Positions 51,567 to 61,700 of a DNA stretch of 64,000 bases are shown here, piece by piece. Made by a program: the position numbers and the translations under genes. Location of the stretch: positions 3,534,001 through 3,598,000 of the forward strand of contig NZ_CP014504.1 in NCBI RefSeq assembly GCF_001590605.1, written 5' to 3'. The notes below the pieces were generated by a model. It saw only the letters and a program-made list of their open reading frames with translations, searched no databases and had not been told where the DNA came from. Source of the stretch: Pedobacter cryoconitis. Its GTDB lineage: Bacteria; Bacteroidota; Bacteroidia; Sphingobacteriales; Sphingobacteriaceae. Each line of letters opens with the position of its first letter. Positions within the stretch are counted from its first letter, which is position 1.

Positions 51567-52163
51567 TTAGTTTTTAACGTATTTGGCTATTTTCTTCTCA
51601 CCGATCCAAACCACTTCATTAGTCTGAATGTTGGTCAATTCAAGATTTACCTGATAATAAACTACTTTCTGACGTTTGTGTGCATCTACAATAGAGTTAA
51701 TTGATCCCTGAAGAATATAATCAGCCCCGTTTTCTAAACCGAACTTTTTGATAGTTGAGTTAGAAGCATTTGTTTGCTGATCTGCTTTTTCTGCACGTAA
51801 TTCTTCACGTTTTTTACCACCTTGTACTAAACGTACTCTTTGTGTCTGAATGAAAGAACTTTCGATGTCTTTTACAAAAGTCTCTGCATCAATATGTTCA
51901 TGGCTTTTATTCTGAACAAATCCAACAATTACTACTGGTTTTTTGCCTTGATGTTCATCCTGATGGGTGCCTAACCAGTTTGCAGTCAGGATGTTTTTAG
52001 TCAGTTCATCTGCCACCATTCTGGAATCACTGTTATTCCAAGATCCGCTAATGTCAATGGTCTGATCTGTACTCACACGTGTTACTTGTCTGGATGAGCA
52101 GGATGCAATCATCATTCCTGAAGCGGCAAGCGCTGTAACCGTTAATAATCTATTGAATTTCAT
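51567..52163 (-). CDS. LpoB-like lipoprotein (penicillin-binding-protein activator family)
   Basis: This 198-residue protein has lipobox ASC (Cys22), a Ser-rich linker, and the LpoB-like domain with DISGSWNNSDSRMVADELTK, VIVGFVQNKSHEHIDAETFV and ADYILQGSINSIVD. In E. coli, LpoB activates PBP1B; Bacteroidota homologues have not been assigned a partner. It lies between two other envelope genes on the same strand. Confidence 0.85.
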   Translation of the reverse strand: MKFNRLLTVTALAASGMMIASCSSRQVTRVSTDQTIDISGSWNNSDSRMVADELTKNILTANWLGTHQDEHQGKKPVVIVGFVQNKSHEHIDAETFVKDIESSFIQTQRVRLVQGGKKREELRAEKADQQTNASNSTIKKFGLENGADYILQGSINSIVDAHKRQKVVYYQVNLELTNIQTNEVVWIGEKKIAKYVKN

Positions 52164-52214
52164 CTGTGTTCTTCTGTTTTTTTATAATTGTAAGATCGTA
52201 TTTCCGGAAATTTG

Positions 52215-52595
52215 TTACCAGCCGAACCAGAAATTACTACGTCCCCCGTAATAACCTCCATAGTTATAGCCTCCATATGGGTAATAGCTGCTGCCAAAGC
52301 TTAATGAAGGATAAAAATCACCGTAGTAACCATTCATTCTTTCTTCATGTCTCCATTCACGGCGCTGACGACGGCGTTCCAGCTTGGCTTCATACCAGTC
52401 GTATGCTTTGTAGGTATTTTGAACAGTAGTTCCCTGAGTACTCGTCAGCGAATCTGCAACCTTAAAATATTTTTCCTGGCTTTCTTTATACCTCGGGTTT
52501 TGATCCGGAGCTAAACCTGACTGTTGTGCGCTTGCTGTTCCAGCGTAAAGAGCACCGAACAACAGGCTTGAAATAATGACTAAATTCCTTTTCAT
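52215..52595 (-). CDS. Exported Tyr/Gly-rich protein
   Basis: This protein has 126 residues from the ATG at 52595. The signal peptide ends near GTASAQ. The middle is charged with a basic helix (AKLERRRQRREWRHEERMNG), and the end is rich in Tyr, Gly and Phe (SSYYPYGGYNYGGYYGGRS). I do not recognise a family. It is the first gene of an envelope operon with LpoB-like and COG3014-like genes. Confidence 0.65.
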   Translation of the reverse strand: MKRNLVIISSLLFGALYAGTASAQQSGLAPDQNPRYKESQEKYFKVADSLTSTQGTTVQNTYKAYDWYEAKLERRRQRREWRHEERMNGYYGDFYPSLSFGSSYYPYGGYNYGGYYGGRSNFWFGW

Positions 52596-52716
52596 GACCT
52601 TAAATTTAAAGTATAACAAAAATAAGCATAATTTAGATGGACTGTATCATTCCGCCACTTTGCTTCAGTTAATTTAACGTTTTTTAACGAAACTTTGATA
52701 AATATACTGTGTAGTT

Positions 52717-54057
52717 TTAGTTTTCCGGATCTTCATTCAATTTTGAAGTTTCTTTAGATTCTCTCATGAATACGTACACGACAAGTGAGAGGAATATACA
52801 GGTAGTAATATACCAGTAGAAATAAGGTTCATGCCCTATCTTTTTGAACCATAAGGCCAGGTATTCAACTGTTCCTCCAAATATGGCTACCGTGATCCCA
52901 TAAGGTAAACCAACGCCAAGTGCCCTGATCTGTGCCGGAAACAATTCTGCTTTTACAATTGCATTAATACTGGTATATCCACTTACAATGATCAAACCTG
53001 CCAGTAAAAGAAAAAAGGCACTCCATTGTGAAGTTGTATTACTTAAGGTGGTAAGTAATGGAACGGTGAAAATAGCTCCTAGTACACCAAAACCAATGAG
53101 TAGCGGTTTACGACCGACACGGTCAGAAAGCGTACCGAAAACAGGCTGTAATAAGGCAAAAATGAGCAGGGAGAAGAAAGATAGCAGCGTAGCATCTCCT
53201 TTGGATAAATGAACGGTATTGATGAGGAATTTCTGCATATAGGTCGTATACGTATAAAATGCCAGGGTTCCTCCCAATGTCATTCCTACCACAGTAAGTA
53301 TAGCCCTGGGGTGTTTAAGTAATTCTCTGATTGTTCCACTATCTTTTTTGCTTTTCCGGGCTTCAAAGGCTTTTGTTTCATGCAGACTTTTACGAAGGTA
53401 AAGGGCTACAACAGATAGTAAAGCTCCAATGACGAAAGGAATGCGCCATCCCCAGGAAATCAGCTGGTCTTCCGTGAGGGCTCTTTGAAGTATGATCTGT
53501 ATACCCAATGCAATCAGTTGTCCTCCGATTAGTGTAACATATTGAAAGCTGGAATAAAAACCCCGCCTGTTTTTGGTTGCCATTTCGCTTAGGTAGGTAG
53601 CAGAAACTCCGTATTCACCCCCAACGCTAAGTCCTTGTAATAATCTGGCGGTTAGCAGCAATACCGGAGCTACCAATCCTATTGTTTTGTAGGTAGGCGT
53701 TAATGCGATGAGTAATGATCCCATGGACATGAGCAGCACAGATAGCGTCATACTTTGTTTACGTCCTACTTTATCGGCGATACGGCCAAACATCCATCCA
53801 CCGATTGGGCGCATCAAAAAGCCGAGTGCAAAAATCCCCGTAGTATTCATTAATTGAGCTGTCAAATTACCTGAGGGAAAAAAGGAGGAAGAAAAGTAGA
53901 TGGAGAAGGCAGAATAGGCGTACCAGTCATACCATTCTACCAGATTCCCTACTGAACCTCCAAATATAGCTTTCAGCCTTTGTTTTGAGATTCTGGACGG
54001 TTCTTGATTTTCATCAGTTAATTGTTGAATCACAGCTTGGTCAGTTTGTCGGTTCAT
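52717..54057 (-). CDS. MFS transporter, metabolite:H+ symporter (KgtP/ShiA-like)
   Basis: This 446-residue protein has 12 membrane segments. The family signatures GNLVEWYDWYAYSAFSIYF, RPIGGWMFGRIADKVGRKQS and LSDRVGRKP are present. KgtP, ShiA and ProP in this family carry 2-oxoglutarate, shikimate or osmolytes; the substrate here is not clear. It lies upstream of a carbohydrate locus, but with a 55-base gap. Confidence 0.88.
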   Translation of the reverse strand: MNRQTDQAVIQQLTDENQEPSRISKQRLKAIFGGSVGNLVEWYDWYAYSAFSIYFSSSFFPSGNLTAQLMNTTGIFALGFLMRPIGGWMFGRIADKVGRKQSMTLSVLLMSMGSLLIALTPTYKTIGLVAPVLLLTARLLQGLSVGGEYGVSATYLSEMATKNRRGFYSSFQYVTLIGGQLIALGIQIILQRALTEDQLISWGWRIPFVIGALLSVVALYLRKSLHETKAFEARKSKKDSGTIRELLKHPRAILTVVGMTLGGTLAFYTYTTYMQKFLINTVHLSKGDATLLSFFSLLIFALLQPVFGTLSDRVGRKPLLIGFGVLGAIFTVPLLTTLSNTTSQWSAFFLLLAGLIIVSGYTSINAIVKAELFPAQIRALGVGLPYGITVAIFGGTVEYLALWFKKIGHEPYFYWYITTCIFLSLVVYVFMRESKETSKLNEDPEN

Positions 54058-54112
54058 ACGTTGGTTGTAACAGCAACATAAGAAAAATAATAGATATTGA
54101 GGTTAAATCTAT

Positions 54113-55678
54113 CTACAAATCTGTGATACGAAAATAATCAAAGTCTGCCTGGCCGCCCATTGTTTTGGTCGCATAATTAAACAGCCCATAGCGATACCCC
54201 ATAAACTGAGGGATAGTATATAACATCTTTAATTTGCTGCCAACAGGTATCCATGTGGAGCCATTAAGGCTATAAAAGAAATTTGCTGTATCGTTCCTGT
54301 TTTGAAAATCACAGTCAATTTTCAAATAAATCCTGTTTTGACTGACAGGAATATTTTGCTTTTCAACAGGCCTCCCATTTTCTGCAATAATCATGACTAC
54401 AGCTTTACGGTTACCTGTTATTTTAACGCCAACTTGTCCGTAATTTTTTTGTAACAAACCTAAACCAGCAAAATCGCCATCTTTCATTTTGGATACATCG
54501 ATGGAAGTTACGCCTGAACAAAATGGGCCTATCGTACGTTGTGTTAGTGTGTTCCTGGCCTGTAAAAAATCCAGCTCAATTCTTCCTGTCTTCAAGCGTA
54601 AATAACCGGCCCGGTCGCTCACAGACCAAAGACTGTTTTCAGGATTGTGGTTCCACTGCCAGACAAACGGCAAGTTAGCCTCTCCTTTTTTGCGATTAAA
54701 TTCATCCGAAGCAACTATACCCGGTATCAGAGATTTTCTTGCTGGTAAGTTAAGCGTATCTGGCAATTTACCGTGATCTCCCAGCACTGGCCATCCTTCT
54801 TTCCATTTTACTGGTACCAGGTAAGGGGTACGTCCAACAGCTCCGAAATCTCTGAAAAGATAAGCATACCAATCTCCATTCGCTTTATTGATAAGCCCTC
54901 CCTGAGCTATCCCTAAGTCCTGAAACCCTATCTTGCTTTCATAAGGGCCAGTAAGCTGATCAGACCGGTGAATCACCACCGTGCGCATGCCATTCTTTGG
55001 CCAGATAATATTAAAAAGATAATACTTACCATTCACTTTAAACAGTTGGGAACCTTCAGCAGGTAAACCTCCGGTATTGCCGGGAGGCAAAACTGCATTT
55101 TCTATAATTACCTGTTCGGTGGTACCAGCCTTCAAACCAGAAAGATCCCCATTTAATTCAACCAACTTAATCCTGCCCGATCCGTAAACCATGTAGACAC
55201 GTCCATCATCATCAAAAAATAAGGAGTGATCATGTAAAACAGGCTTAAAGGAGACAACTTTCCACTTGCCTTTTTCCACATCTTTTGTTGAATAAATATA
55301 GGTTTCACCTGTAGTTTGAGAAAAAGTACTGACATAGTATATACCTTTATGATAACGCATGCTACTGGCCCATGAACCTTTCCCGTAAGCATTCCTGTTC
55401 TTGTTGAGGCTCATTTCATCTCCATTACCCAAGGTCTGGCAGGCATAACTAACGAGTTTCCAATTGACAAGATCTTTCGACTTCATCACTGGTACGCCGG
55501 GAGTCATATGCATGGTCGTACTGCTCATATAATAGGTATCCCCAACACGGATAATTGAAGCATCGGGTACATCAGCAAAAATTACAGGCTGCTTTCCCGC
55601 GTATCCTTCCTGTGCTTTTAATTGGTCAAAAAAGGATGGAATAAAAATTGCTAAAATAATAACAGTGAGCTTCTTCAT
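54113..55678 (-). CDS. GH43-family glycoside hydrolase, xylosidase/arabinofuranosidase type
   Basis: This 521-residue exported enzyme has a signal peptide ending QLKAQ. A five-bladed propeller spans about 25-320, with the catalytic candidates in VPDASIIRVGDTYYM, LHDHSLFFDDDGRVYMVYG and LPAEGSQLF. A C-terminal beta-sandwich (GH43_C2-type) covers about 330-521. Family members cleave xylose or arabinose from xylan. It follows the esterase after 10 bases on the same strand. Confidence 0.88.
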   Translation of the reverse strand: MKKLTVIILAIFIPSFFDQLKAQEGYAGKQPVIFADVPDASIIRVGDTYYMSSTTMHMTPGVPVMKSKDLVNWKLVSYACQTLGNGDEMSLNKNRNAYGKGSWASSMRYHKGIYYVSTFSQTTGETYIYSTKDVEKGKWKVVSFKPVLHDHSLFFDDDGRVYMVYGSGRIKLVELNGDLSGLKAGTTEQVIIENAVLPPGNTGGLPAEGSQLFKVNGKYYLFNIIWPKNGMRTVVIHRSDQLTGPYESKIGFQDLGIAQGGLINKANGDWYAYLFRDFGAVGRTPYLVPVKWKEGWPVLGDHGKLPDTLNLPARKSLIPGIVASDEFNRKKGEANLPFVWQWNHNPENSLWSVSDRAGYLRLKTGRIELDFLQARNTLTQRTIGPFCSGVTSIDVSKMKDGDFAGLGLLQKNYGQVGVKITGNRKAVVMIIAENGRPVEKQNIPVSQNRIYLKIDCDFQNRNDTANFFYSLNGSTWIPVGSKLKMLYTIPQFMGYRYGLFNYATKTMGGQADFDYFRITDL

Positions 55679-55688
55679 ATTTTATATT

Positions 55689-56537
55689 TTATTCCGGGTT
55701 TATATTTGCATAGCCCTGCAATGAAAGCATTTTAGCAGCATACCGTTTCCCTAGTTTTCTATAACCTGCCGCACTAAAATGTAATTTATCTGCAACCCCT
55801 TCACAGCCCCTGGAAGAGATCACATAAGCAGTAGGAATAGTGAGCGGAAGCTTTGCTATAATTTTATTCATACCCGCACATGCACCTCCCTGATCTTCAC
55901 CAACCAATTCACCTGCTAGTAAGGGCACAGTATTGCTTTTAAGGTTCAGATCTTTTAACAAATGATCATAAACCACTTTCACTTTTTTAGTCCATAGGGT
56001 GTCGTTATTATTTGATTCGCCCTGATGCAATAAAATTCCTTTGATTACACCCTCTTTTTGCGCAAGCTTTGCCATTTCTACTAACCTGTGGTAAGGATTT
56101 CCATCATATGCATTGATCGTATTGATCATCCAGTCTGGTGCCGTAGCCACATAGGATTTATAATTATCCTTATCAAACAATTCAATTTTACATCCGCCTA
56201 CAGCAACATTAATTACGCCTATGCTAACCTCTCTGGGTGTATTGGCTATCATCGTTTTCCCAAAGTAATCAGCAGGTGTAAGCCCTGTATAGCAACGGGT
56301 CAAAGGTGGAACAGCAGGATACCAATGTCCCTTTTTTCTGTTCAGATCCGGACAATCCACAGCTTCTAAAACCTGAAAACGCTGACCTGGTGCAACTGTA
56401 TCCTGGGGTTCAAATTTCGCATTGCCTTCCATATTAGATTGTCCAAAACAGATATAAATATGGAAATTTTTATCCTGCGAATAAGTCTTGTTAAAAGACA
56501 GTACCAAAAGGAATAAAATAAAAATCACCCTGTTCAT
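55689..56537 (-). CDS. SGNH-type acetylesterase, CE6/sialate-O-acetylesterase-like
   Basis: This protein has 282 residues from the ATG at 56537, which gives a good signal peptide (FILFLLVLSFNKTYSQ); longer frames upstream overlap nothing useful. The catalytic Ser is in FGQSNMEG; other blocks are GVINVAVGGCKIE, LLHQGESNNND and DKLHFSAAGYRKLG with the catalytic His. CE6 enzymes remove acetyl groups from xylan. It is next to GH43, in line with xylan deacetylation. Confidence 0.85.
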   Translation of the reverse strand: MNRVIFILFLLVLSFNKTYSQDKNFHIYICFGQSNMEGNAKFEPQDTVAPGQRFQVLEAVDCPDLNRKKGHWYPAVPPLTRCYTGLTPADYFGKTMIANTPREVSIGVINVAVGGCKIELFDKDNYKSYVATAPDWMINTINAYDGNPYHRLVEMAKLAQKEGVIKGILLHQGESNNNDTLWTKKVKVVYDHLLKDLNLKSNTVPLLAGELVGEDQGGACAGMNKIIAKLPLTIPTAYVISSRGCEGVADKLHFSAAGYRKLGKRYAAKMLSLQGYANINPE

Positions 56538-56622
56538 TTTCAAATTGAATAAGCCAGCCACTCCATACCTTAAATTGATCATCATCTTTAATTTTTTTAA
56601 TAAAACCATCCTGATAAAACTA

Positions 56623-58560
56623 TCACCTGTCTGTCCGGAAAGGAGAAGCAGGCAGCTTTTCCAAATTATATAAGTTAGGATTGACAGGATTGTCAGCCCA
56701 GGCATACCGCACATATTTTGGAACCGGAACTTCAACCGCCGACACCACAACTTTATCGCCGGCTATATAGGCTTTGGCCCATACAAACTTTTTATCTTCA
56801 CCAGCAATTTCAAATTGAGATAGTGGTTCACCATCAATTGCAGTAAGGCCAGTTCCTGTATGGTTAAAACTGATAACTATAGTATTGCCGTCAATTCTTG
56901 AAGACTCAAAAAGAGGTCCTGAATAAACCAGGTTCCGTTCTCCATAGCTAAAATGTCTTGCAATCAGGGAAAGCCGGTCTCCTACAGTTTTCTTATCATC
57001 GGGATGAATGTCATTCCACTCCCCAAGATCGATCGTGACCGCCATTCCGGTATAGGGAACTTTCAGGGTTTGTAATGCCGCCTCTCTGATTACAGCCAGA
57101 TTGCTTTCAACCGGGTGGTAACACATATCACCAAAATTTGGCAACTGTACATAATAAAAAGGGAGCTCTGACTGACCAAAATGGGTTCTCCAATCTTTGA
57201 TCAGCTCAGGTAAAAATTTCCTGTACGCATTCGCATTTCCAACATTACTTTCTCCCTGGTACCACAAAATCCCTTTTAAAGCAGCGTTTGTAAGTGGTGC
57301 AATCATTGCGTTATATAATGCTGCTGGCTGACCTTGCTCTGATATCCTATCCGGGCCGGTTCTGGCGACCGGGAGATAGGATTCTCCAACTTTATACTGC
57401 CATTCTCCTTTGAGATCAAGCTTATGGTTGCCGGCCTCAAGATAATAAGGTTTGTCTGGTACAAAACCTCCCTTTCCAGCTGTATTCTCAACCCTGATGA
57501 CCAGGATGTTTTTTCCAGGTTTCAGAATTCCTGAAGCTAAGTTATATCTTCTTTGTGGGTATTGGTATCCTGTACTGCCGATTAACTGACCGTTTATATA
57601 AAATTTATCCGCATCAATGATCCTGCCCATATGGATGCGCACTGTCATTCCAGCCATATCCGCCGGGACATCAAGTTCCCGGCGGTACCAAACCACACCA
57701 TTTAAATCACGTATCCCCTGATCTTCCCAATATCCTGGTATATTTATATTTCTCCAACCCTTTGGCTGATATTGCGTTTCATACCATTTTACATCGCCTG
57801 CCAGCCCCTGATCTGCTTCTTTTCTTTTACCAGGGCTGGCTAAAGCTTTCCGGTTAATTCCATTCACAAACGAGGTGTCTTTATTCCGTGTGATCACTGC
57901 TGTTAACTCAGCGTTATTTTTTAACCCTTCTTCACTCGTCCATGCTTCAATTGAGGACCCGCCAACACTTGAATTAATGATGCCTATGGGAATCCCGTAT
58001 TTGATAAAAAGCTGCTTTGCAAAAAAATACGCGACAACCGAAAATTCATTGATATCCTTTGGATTGGCAGATTTCCAGGAATGCTGTGGCAAACTTTCCT
58101 TTGGCCCTGCTAAACTCGTTGTGGTCGGTACCCAATATTGCCGGATAGCAGGATAATTGGCAGCTGCAATATCAGCAGCATAGGTAATGTTATGCAATTT
58201 CATCTGATGAACCATATTAGATTGCCCGGAGCATAACCACACATCTCCAATCAAAATATTTTTCAGTACAATTGTATTTTTTCCAATCAGCTTCATTTTA
58301 AAAGGGCCGCCTGCTTTCATGGCCGGAAGTTTTGCCATCCATTTTCCACCGGGACCTGTAACAGTTTTTACATTTTTACCATTGAAGCTGATAGACACTT
58401 TTTCTCCCGCCGATGCCCAGCCCCAGATTTTAAGGGGTACTTCGCGTTGCAGCACCATGCTATCGGCTATTATACCTGGCAGGGTTATCTGTGAATAACC
58501 ATGACCGATCAGTAAAAAGTAAAAGAATATAAAAACTGAAATTCGCCTGGTCTGGTCCAT
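56623..58560 (-). CDS. Sialate O-acetylesterase-type SGNH hydrolase with inserted sugar-binding domain
   Basis: This 645-residue exported enzyme has its signal peptide ending GYSQ. The catalytic Ser114 is in CSGQSNM, and the second block is LWYQGESNVGNA. A GH2-type sugar-binding jelly roll is inserted at about 270-380 (WYRRELDVPADMAG, IHMGRIIDADKFYINGQLIG). It probably deacetylates a plant polysaccharide such as acetylxylan, not sialic acid; this is inferred from the locus. The next gene lies 85 bases downstream. Confidence 0.88.
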   Translation of the reverse strand: MDQTRRISVFIFFYFLLIGHGYSQITLPGIIADSMVLQREVPLKIWGWASAGEKVSISFNGKNVKTVTGPGGKWMAKLPAMKAGGPFKMKLIGKNTIVLKNILIGDVWLCSGQSNMVHQMKLHNITYAADIAAANYPAIRQYWVPTTTSLAGPKESLPQHSWKSANPKDINEFSVVAYFFAKQLFIKYGIPIGIINSSVGGSSIEAWTSEEGLKNNAELTAVITRNKDTSFVNGINRKALASPGKRKEADQGLAGDVKWYETQYQPKGWRNINIPGYWEDQGIRDLNGVVWYRRELDVPADMAGMTVRIHMGRIIDADKFYINGQLIGSTGYQYPQRRYNLASGILKPGKNILVIRVENTAGKGGFVPDKPYYLEAGNHKLDLKGEWQYKVGESYLPVARTGPDRISEQGQPAALYNAMIAPLTNAALKGILWYQGESNVGNANAYRKFLPELIKDWRTHFGQSELPFYYVQLPNFGDMCYHPVESNLAVIREAALQTLKVPYTGMAVTIDLGEWNDIHPDDKKTVGDRLSLIARHFSYGERNLVYSGPLFESSRIDGNTIVISFNHTGTGLTAIDGEPLSQFEIAGEDKKFVWAKAYIAGDKVVVSAVEVPVPKYVRYAWADNPVNPNLYNLEKLPASPFRTDR

Positions 58561-58759
58561 AAACTTGTGCTATCGATAAAACTGAATCCTGATTTACAAA
58601 CTAAAGTATACAGTTCATTTTTGATCAACAAGGAAACGGTCCACAAACAGTACAGATTTGAACATTTGTTATTTTAATTTGTTCAATCGTTTAGATCCGG
58701 CTATAATTCATGTTTAAATCATCTTTAAATCCAGGCGGCACCAGGGTCGAAAAAAAAGT
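58561..58759. other. Intergenic region between the esterase and the regulator
   Basis: About 200 bases without a gene. The promoter for the three minus-strand carbohydrate genes should be here; no complete TTTG/TAnnTTTG pair is clear. Confidence 0.4.
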
Positions 58760-61700
58760 CTAATGTCCCACGACTTCTGCTTTCCGTTTTAAATTTTTAA
58801 ATTCAGAAGGCTGAATGCTGAACTTAGCTTTAAAAGCTTTTGCAAAATAAGTAGGTGTGGCAAAACCAACCATGTAAGCAATTTGTGAAACATTAAGGTC
58901 ACTCTTTTCGAGCAAAACAATGGCTTTATCAAGCTTAACAGACCGGATATATTCAACTGGTGAGAGTCCTGTTAATTCCAGTATTTTATAGTACAGTGTG
59001 CCTCTGCTCATCCCGACATGTTTACTTAAATCCTCCACCGAGAGTTTCGGGTTGGTGAGGTTTTCTTCAATATACAATACGACCTTATTTAATAATTTGT
59101 CGCTATGCAATTCAATAAGCAATTCTGGCGCCTGAACCTTGATCTGTTTGGTATAAGTATCTTTCAAAGTCCTGTTTAAGAACAACAGATTTTTAATTTT
59201 ATTATTAAGGATCTCAAAATTAAATGGCTTAGTCAGATAATCATTAGCACCGGTCTTCAATCCTCTGATCTGCTCGTCTTCTCCAGTTAAAGCAGTCAAC
59301 AATATAATTGGAATATGATTGGTACGCTTATCTGATTTCACCTTACAGCACAACTCAATTCCGGTCATTAAAGGCATATTGATATCACTTACAATAATTT
59401 GCGGATGATGCGCCAGTATTTTTTGCCAGCCTTCCTGTCCGTTTGATGCCTCATAAATCTTATAGAAGGATTTTAAACTATCTTTCAGATAAAATCTGAA
59501 ATCCTCATTATCTTCTACCAATAAGATGGAAGTTAATTCAACCGGATCAACAAGTGTTTCCTGGAGCTTAAGCACTTCGGGTTTCGATTCAGCCTTAACA
59601 GCACCTGAAAAATCTATCCTGATTTCATCTATTGGTTCAACTGGTAAAAATGGAAGATAAATAATAAAACAACTTCCTGCCCCATATTCACTTTGAACAG
59701 TTATACTGCCACCATGCATTTTAACAAATTCTTTCGTGATTGACAAACCAATCCCACTGCCCTGATTGAGAATAGTACCGGCTGTATCCGTCTGAAAAAA
59801 CCGCTCAAATATTTTCTCTTTATCATCAGCACTAATGCCAATACCTGTATCTGACACTTTAATGATTATACCCGGTTCTTCAGTAATAGTCCGGTCACTT
59901 TTCTCCACCTCTAAAGTTATCGTTCCACCTGCCGGGGTAAATTTAAAGGCATTTGACAATAAGTTAAATAATACGCGCTCAATTTTATCCTGATCAAAGG
60001 AAGTGTAAAACTCTCTGATCTGACTCTTAAATACCAGTTGGATATGTTTGCGCTCACTCAGATCATTAAACGATTCCAAAACTTCTTTAATGAAAGGGAC
60101 AAGCTCTGCATCAGATGAATTTAACCTCAGCTCATGTTCTTCCATCTTTCTGAAATCAAGGATTTGATTTACTAAATTTAACAGTCTCCTTGCATTTCGC
60201 TTAATCATGACCAGCGGGCTGCTATCAACGGCGCCTTTCTCTTCCAGTAATAATTTATCAACGGGCCCCATAATTAATGAAAGCGGAGTCCGGAACTCAT
60301 GACTTAAATTTGTCAGGAACTTTATCTTAAGTTTATCCAAATCATTTAAACGTTCGGTTTCCTTTCTTTCCTGGTCTGCTTTCATGCGTTCCTGAACTTC
60401 GGCAAACTTCTTCTTCAACTTCTGAATCCCTCTGTGCCTGCTATATAACAGTGATCCAATGCTGACAATTACATAAAAGAGATAAGCATATATTGTACGC
60501 CAGAACGGAGGCTTTACATGTATGTTGATTACCGTTCCTGCGGTATTCCATAGTCCGTTGTTATTGCTAGCTTTCACATGAAAGACATAATCACCCGGAT
60601 CAAGATTGGTATAGGATACGGATTTAGAAGTTCCTGCTTCAATCCAGTCCTTATCAAATCCTTCCAGCCGATAGGAATATTTATTTTGTTCCGGAGCGGT
60701 ATAGTTTACACTCACATAACCAAGTGTAAAATTTTGTTTATAATCCAGATTAATCTCTTTAGCTACAGAAATATGATCCTTAATAGGCCCGTCATCTGAT
60801 GCTTTTACGGAATTATTATTTATCCTTAAATCAGTAAACATGACGGACGGGACATTTTTGTTTTTTTTAAAGTATTGCGGATTAAAGTAGTTGAAACCTT
60901 CGGCACCACCAAAAAAAATCTCTCCATCAGCAGCACTGAAGCCAGCTCCGAGCACGAAATTATTGTTCTGGACACCGTTATAAATGCCATAATTGGTAAA
61001 CTTCTTAGTTTTCCGGTCAAAACTACTGATCCCTTTATTTGTACTCACCCAAATTTGCCCTTTCAGGTCTTCAACTATCGCATAAACGGTTGCATTATTC
61101 AGCCCGCTTTTTTCAGAAAACGTAATAAATTGTTTTGTTTTACGATCGAAAAGGCTCAGGCCTCCGCTAAATGTCCCTACCCAGATATCCCCGGCACGGT
61201 CTTTTAGCATACATAATGTCAGATTATTTGGTAATTTACCAGAAGCTTTATCATACTGGGTAAACTTCTGGCTAAGGGGATTAAATACGGCAATTCCTGA
61301 ACCATAGGAACCTATCCACATATCACCATGATCATCTTCCTCAATAAATCTGATGAAATTATTTATCGGATATTTGGCTTCGTTTGCCCCTTTTGCGTTT
61401 TCACAATATCTAAAAACTACTTTATGGGCTGAATTCAAAATATTGACTCCACCGCCATTTGTACCAACCCATATTTTCCCTTTGCTATCTTCTTTGACAC
61501 AGAATATATCATTGGAATTTAACTCATCTGCGCGGTTCCCTGCTTTAAACTGCTGAATTTTTTCTGTTCCTGTGTCCATGACGAACAGCCCTTTTGAATA
61601 AGTGCCGATATACAGCTTTTTAGATCTGGTCATTTCCATCACCATAATCGAGATGCCAGCTGAAGAGGATCCATTTGCCAAAGGCATATTGATGTGCCGG

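Noticed and set aside
56538..56750. Longer N-terminal extension of the CE6-like esterase
   Set aside because: It adds 71 residues without signal peptide in front of a perfect signal peptide, and overlaps the end of the upstream gene.
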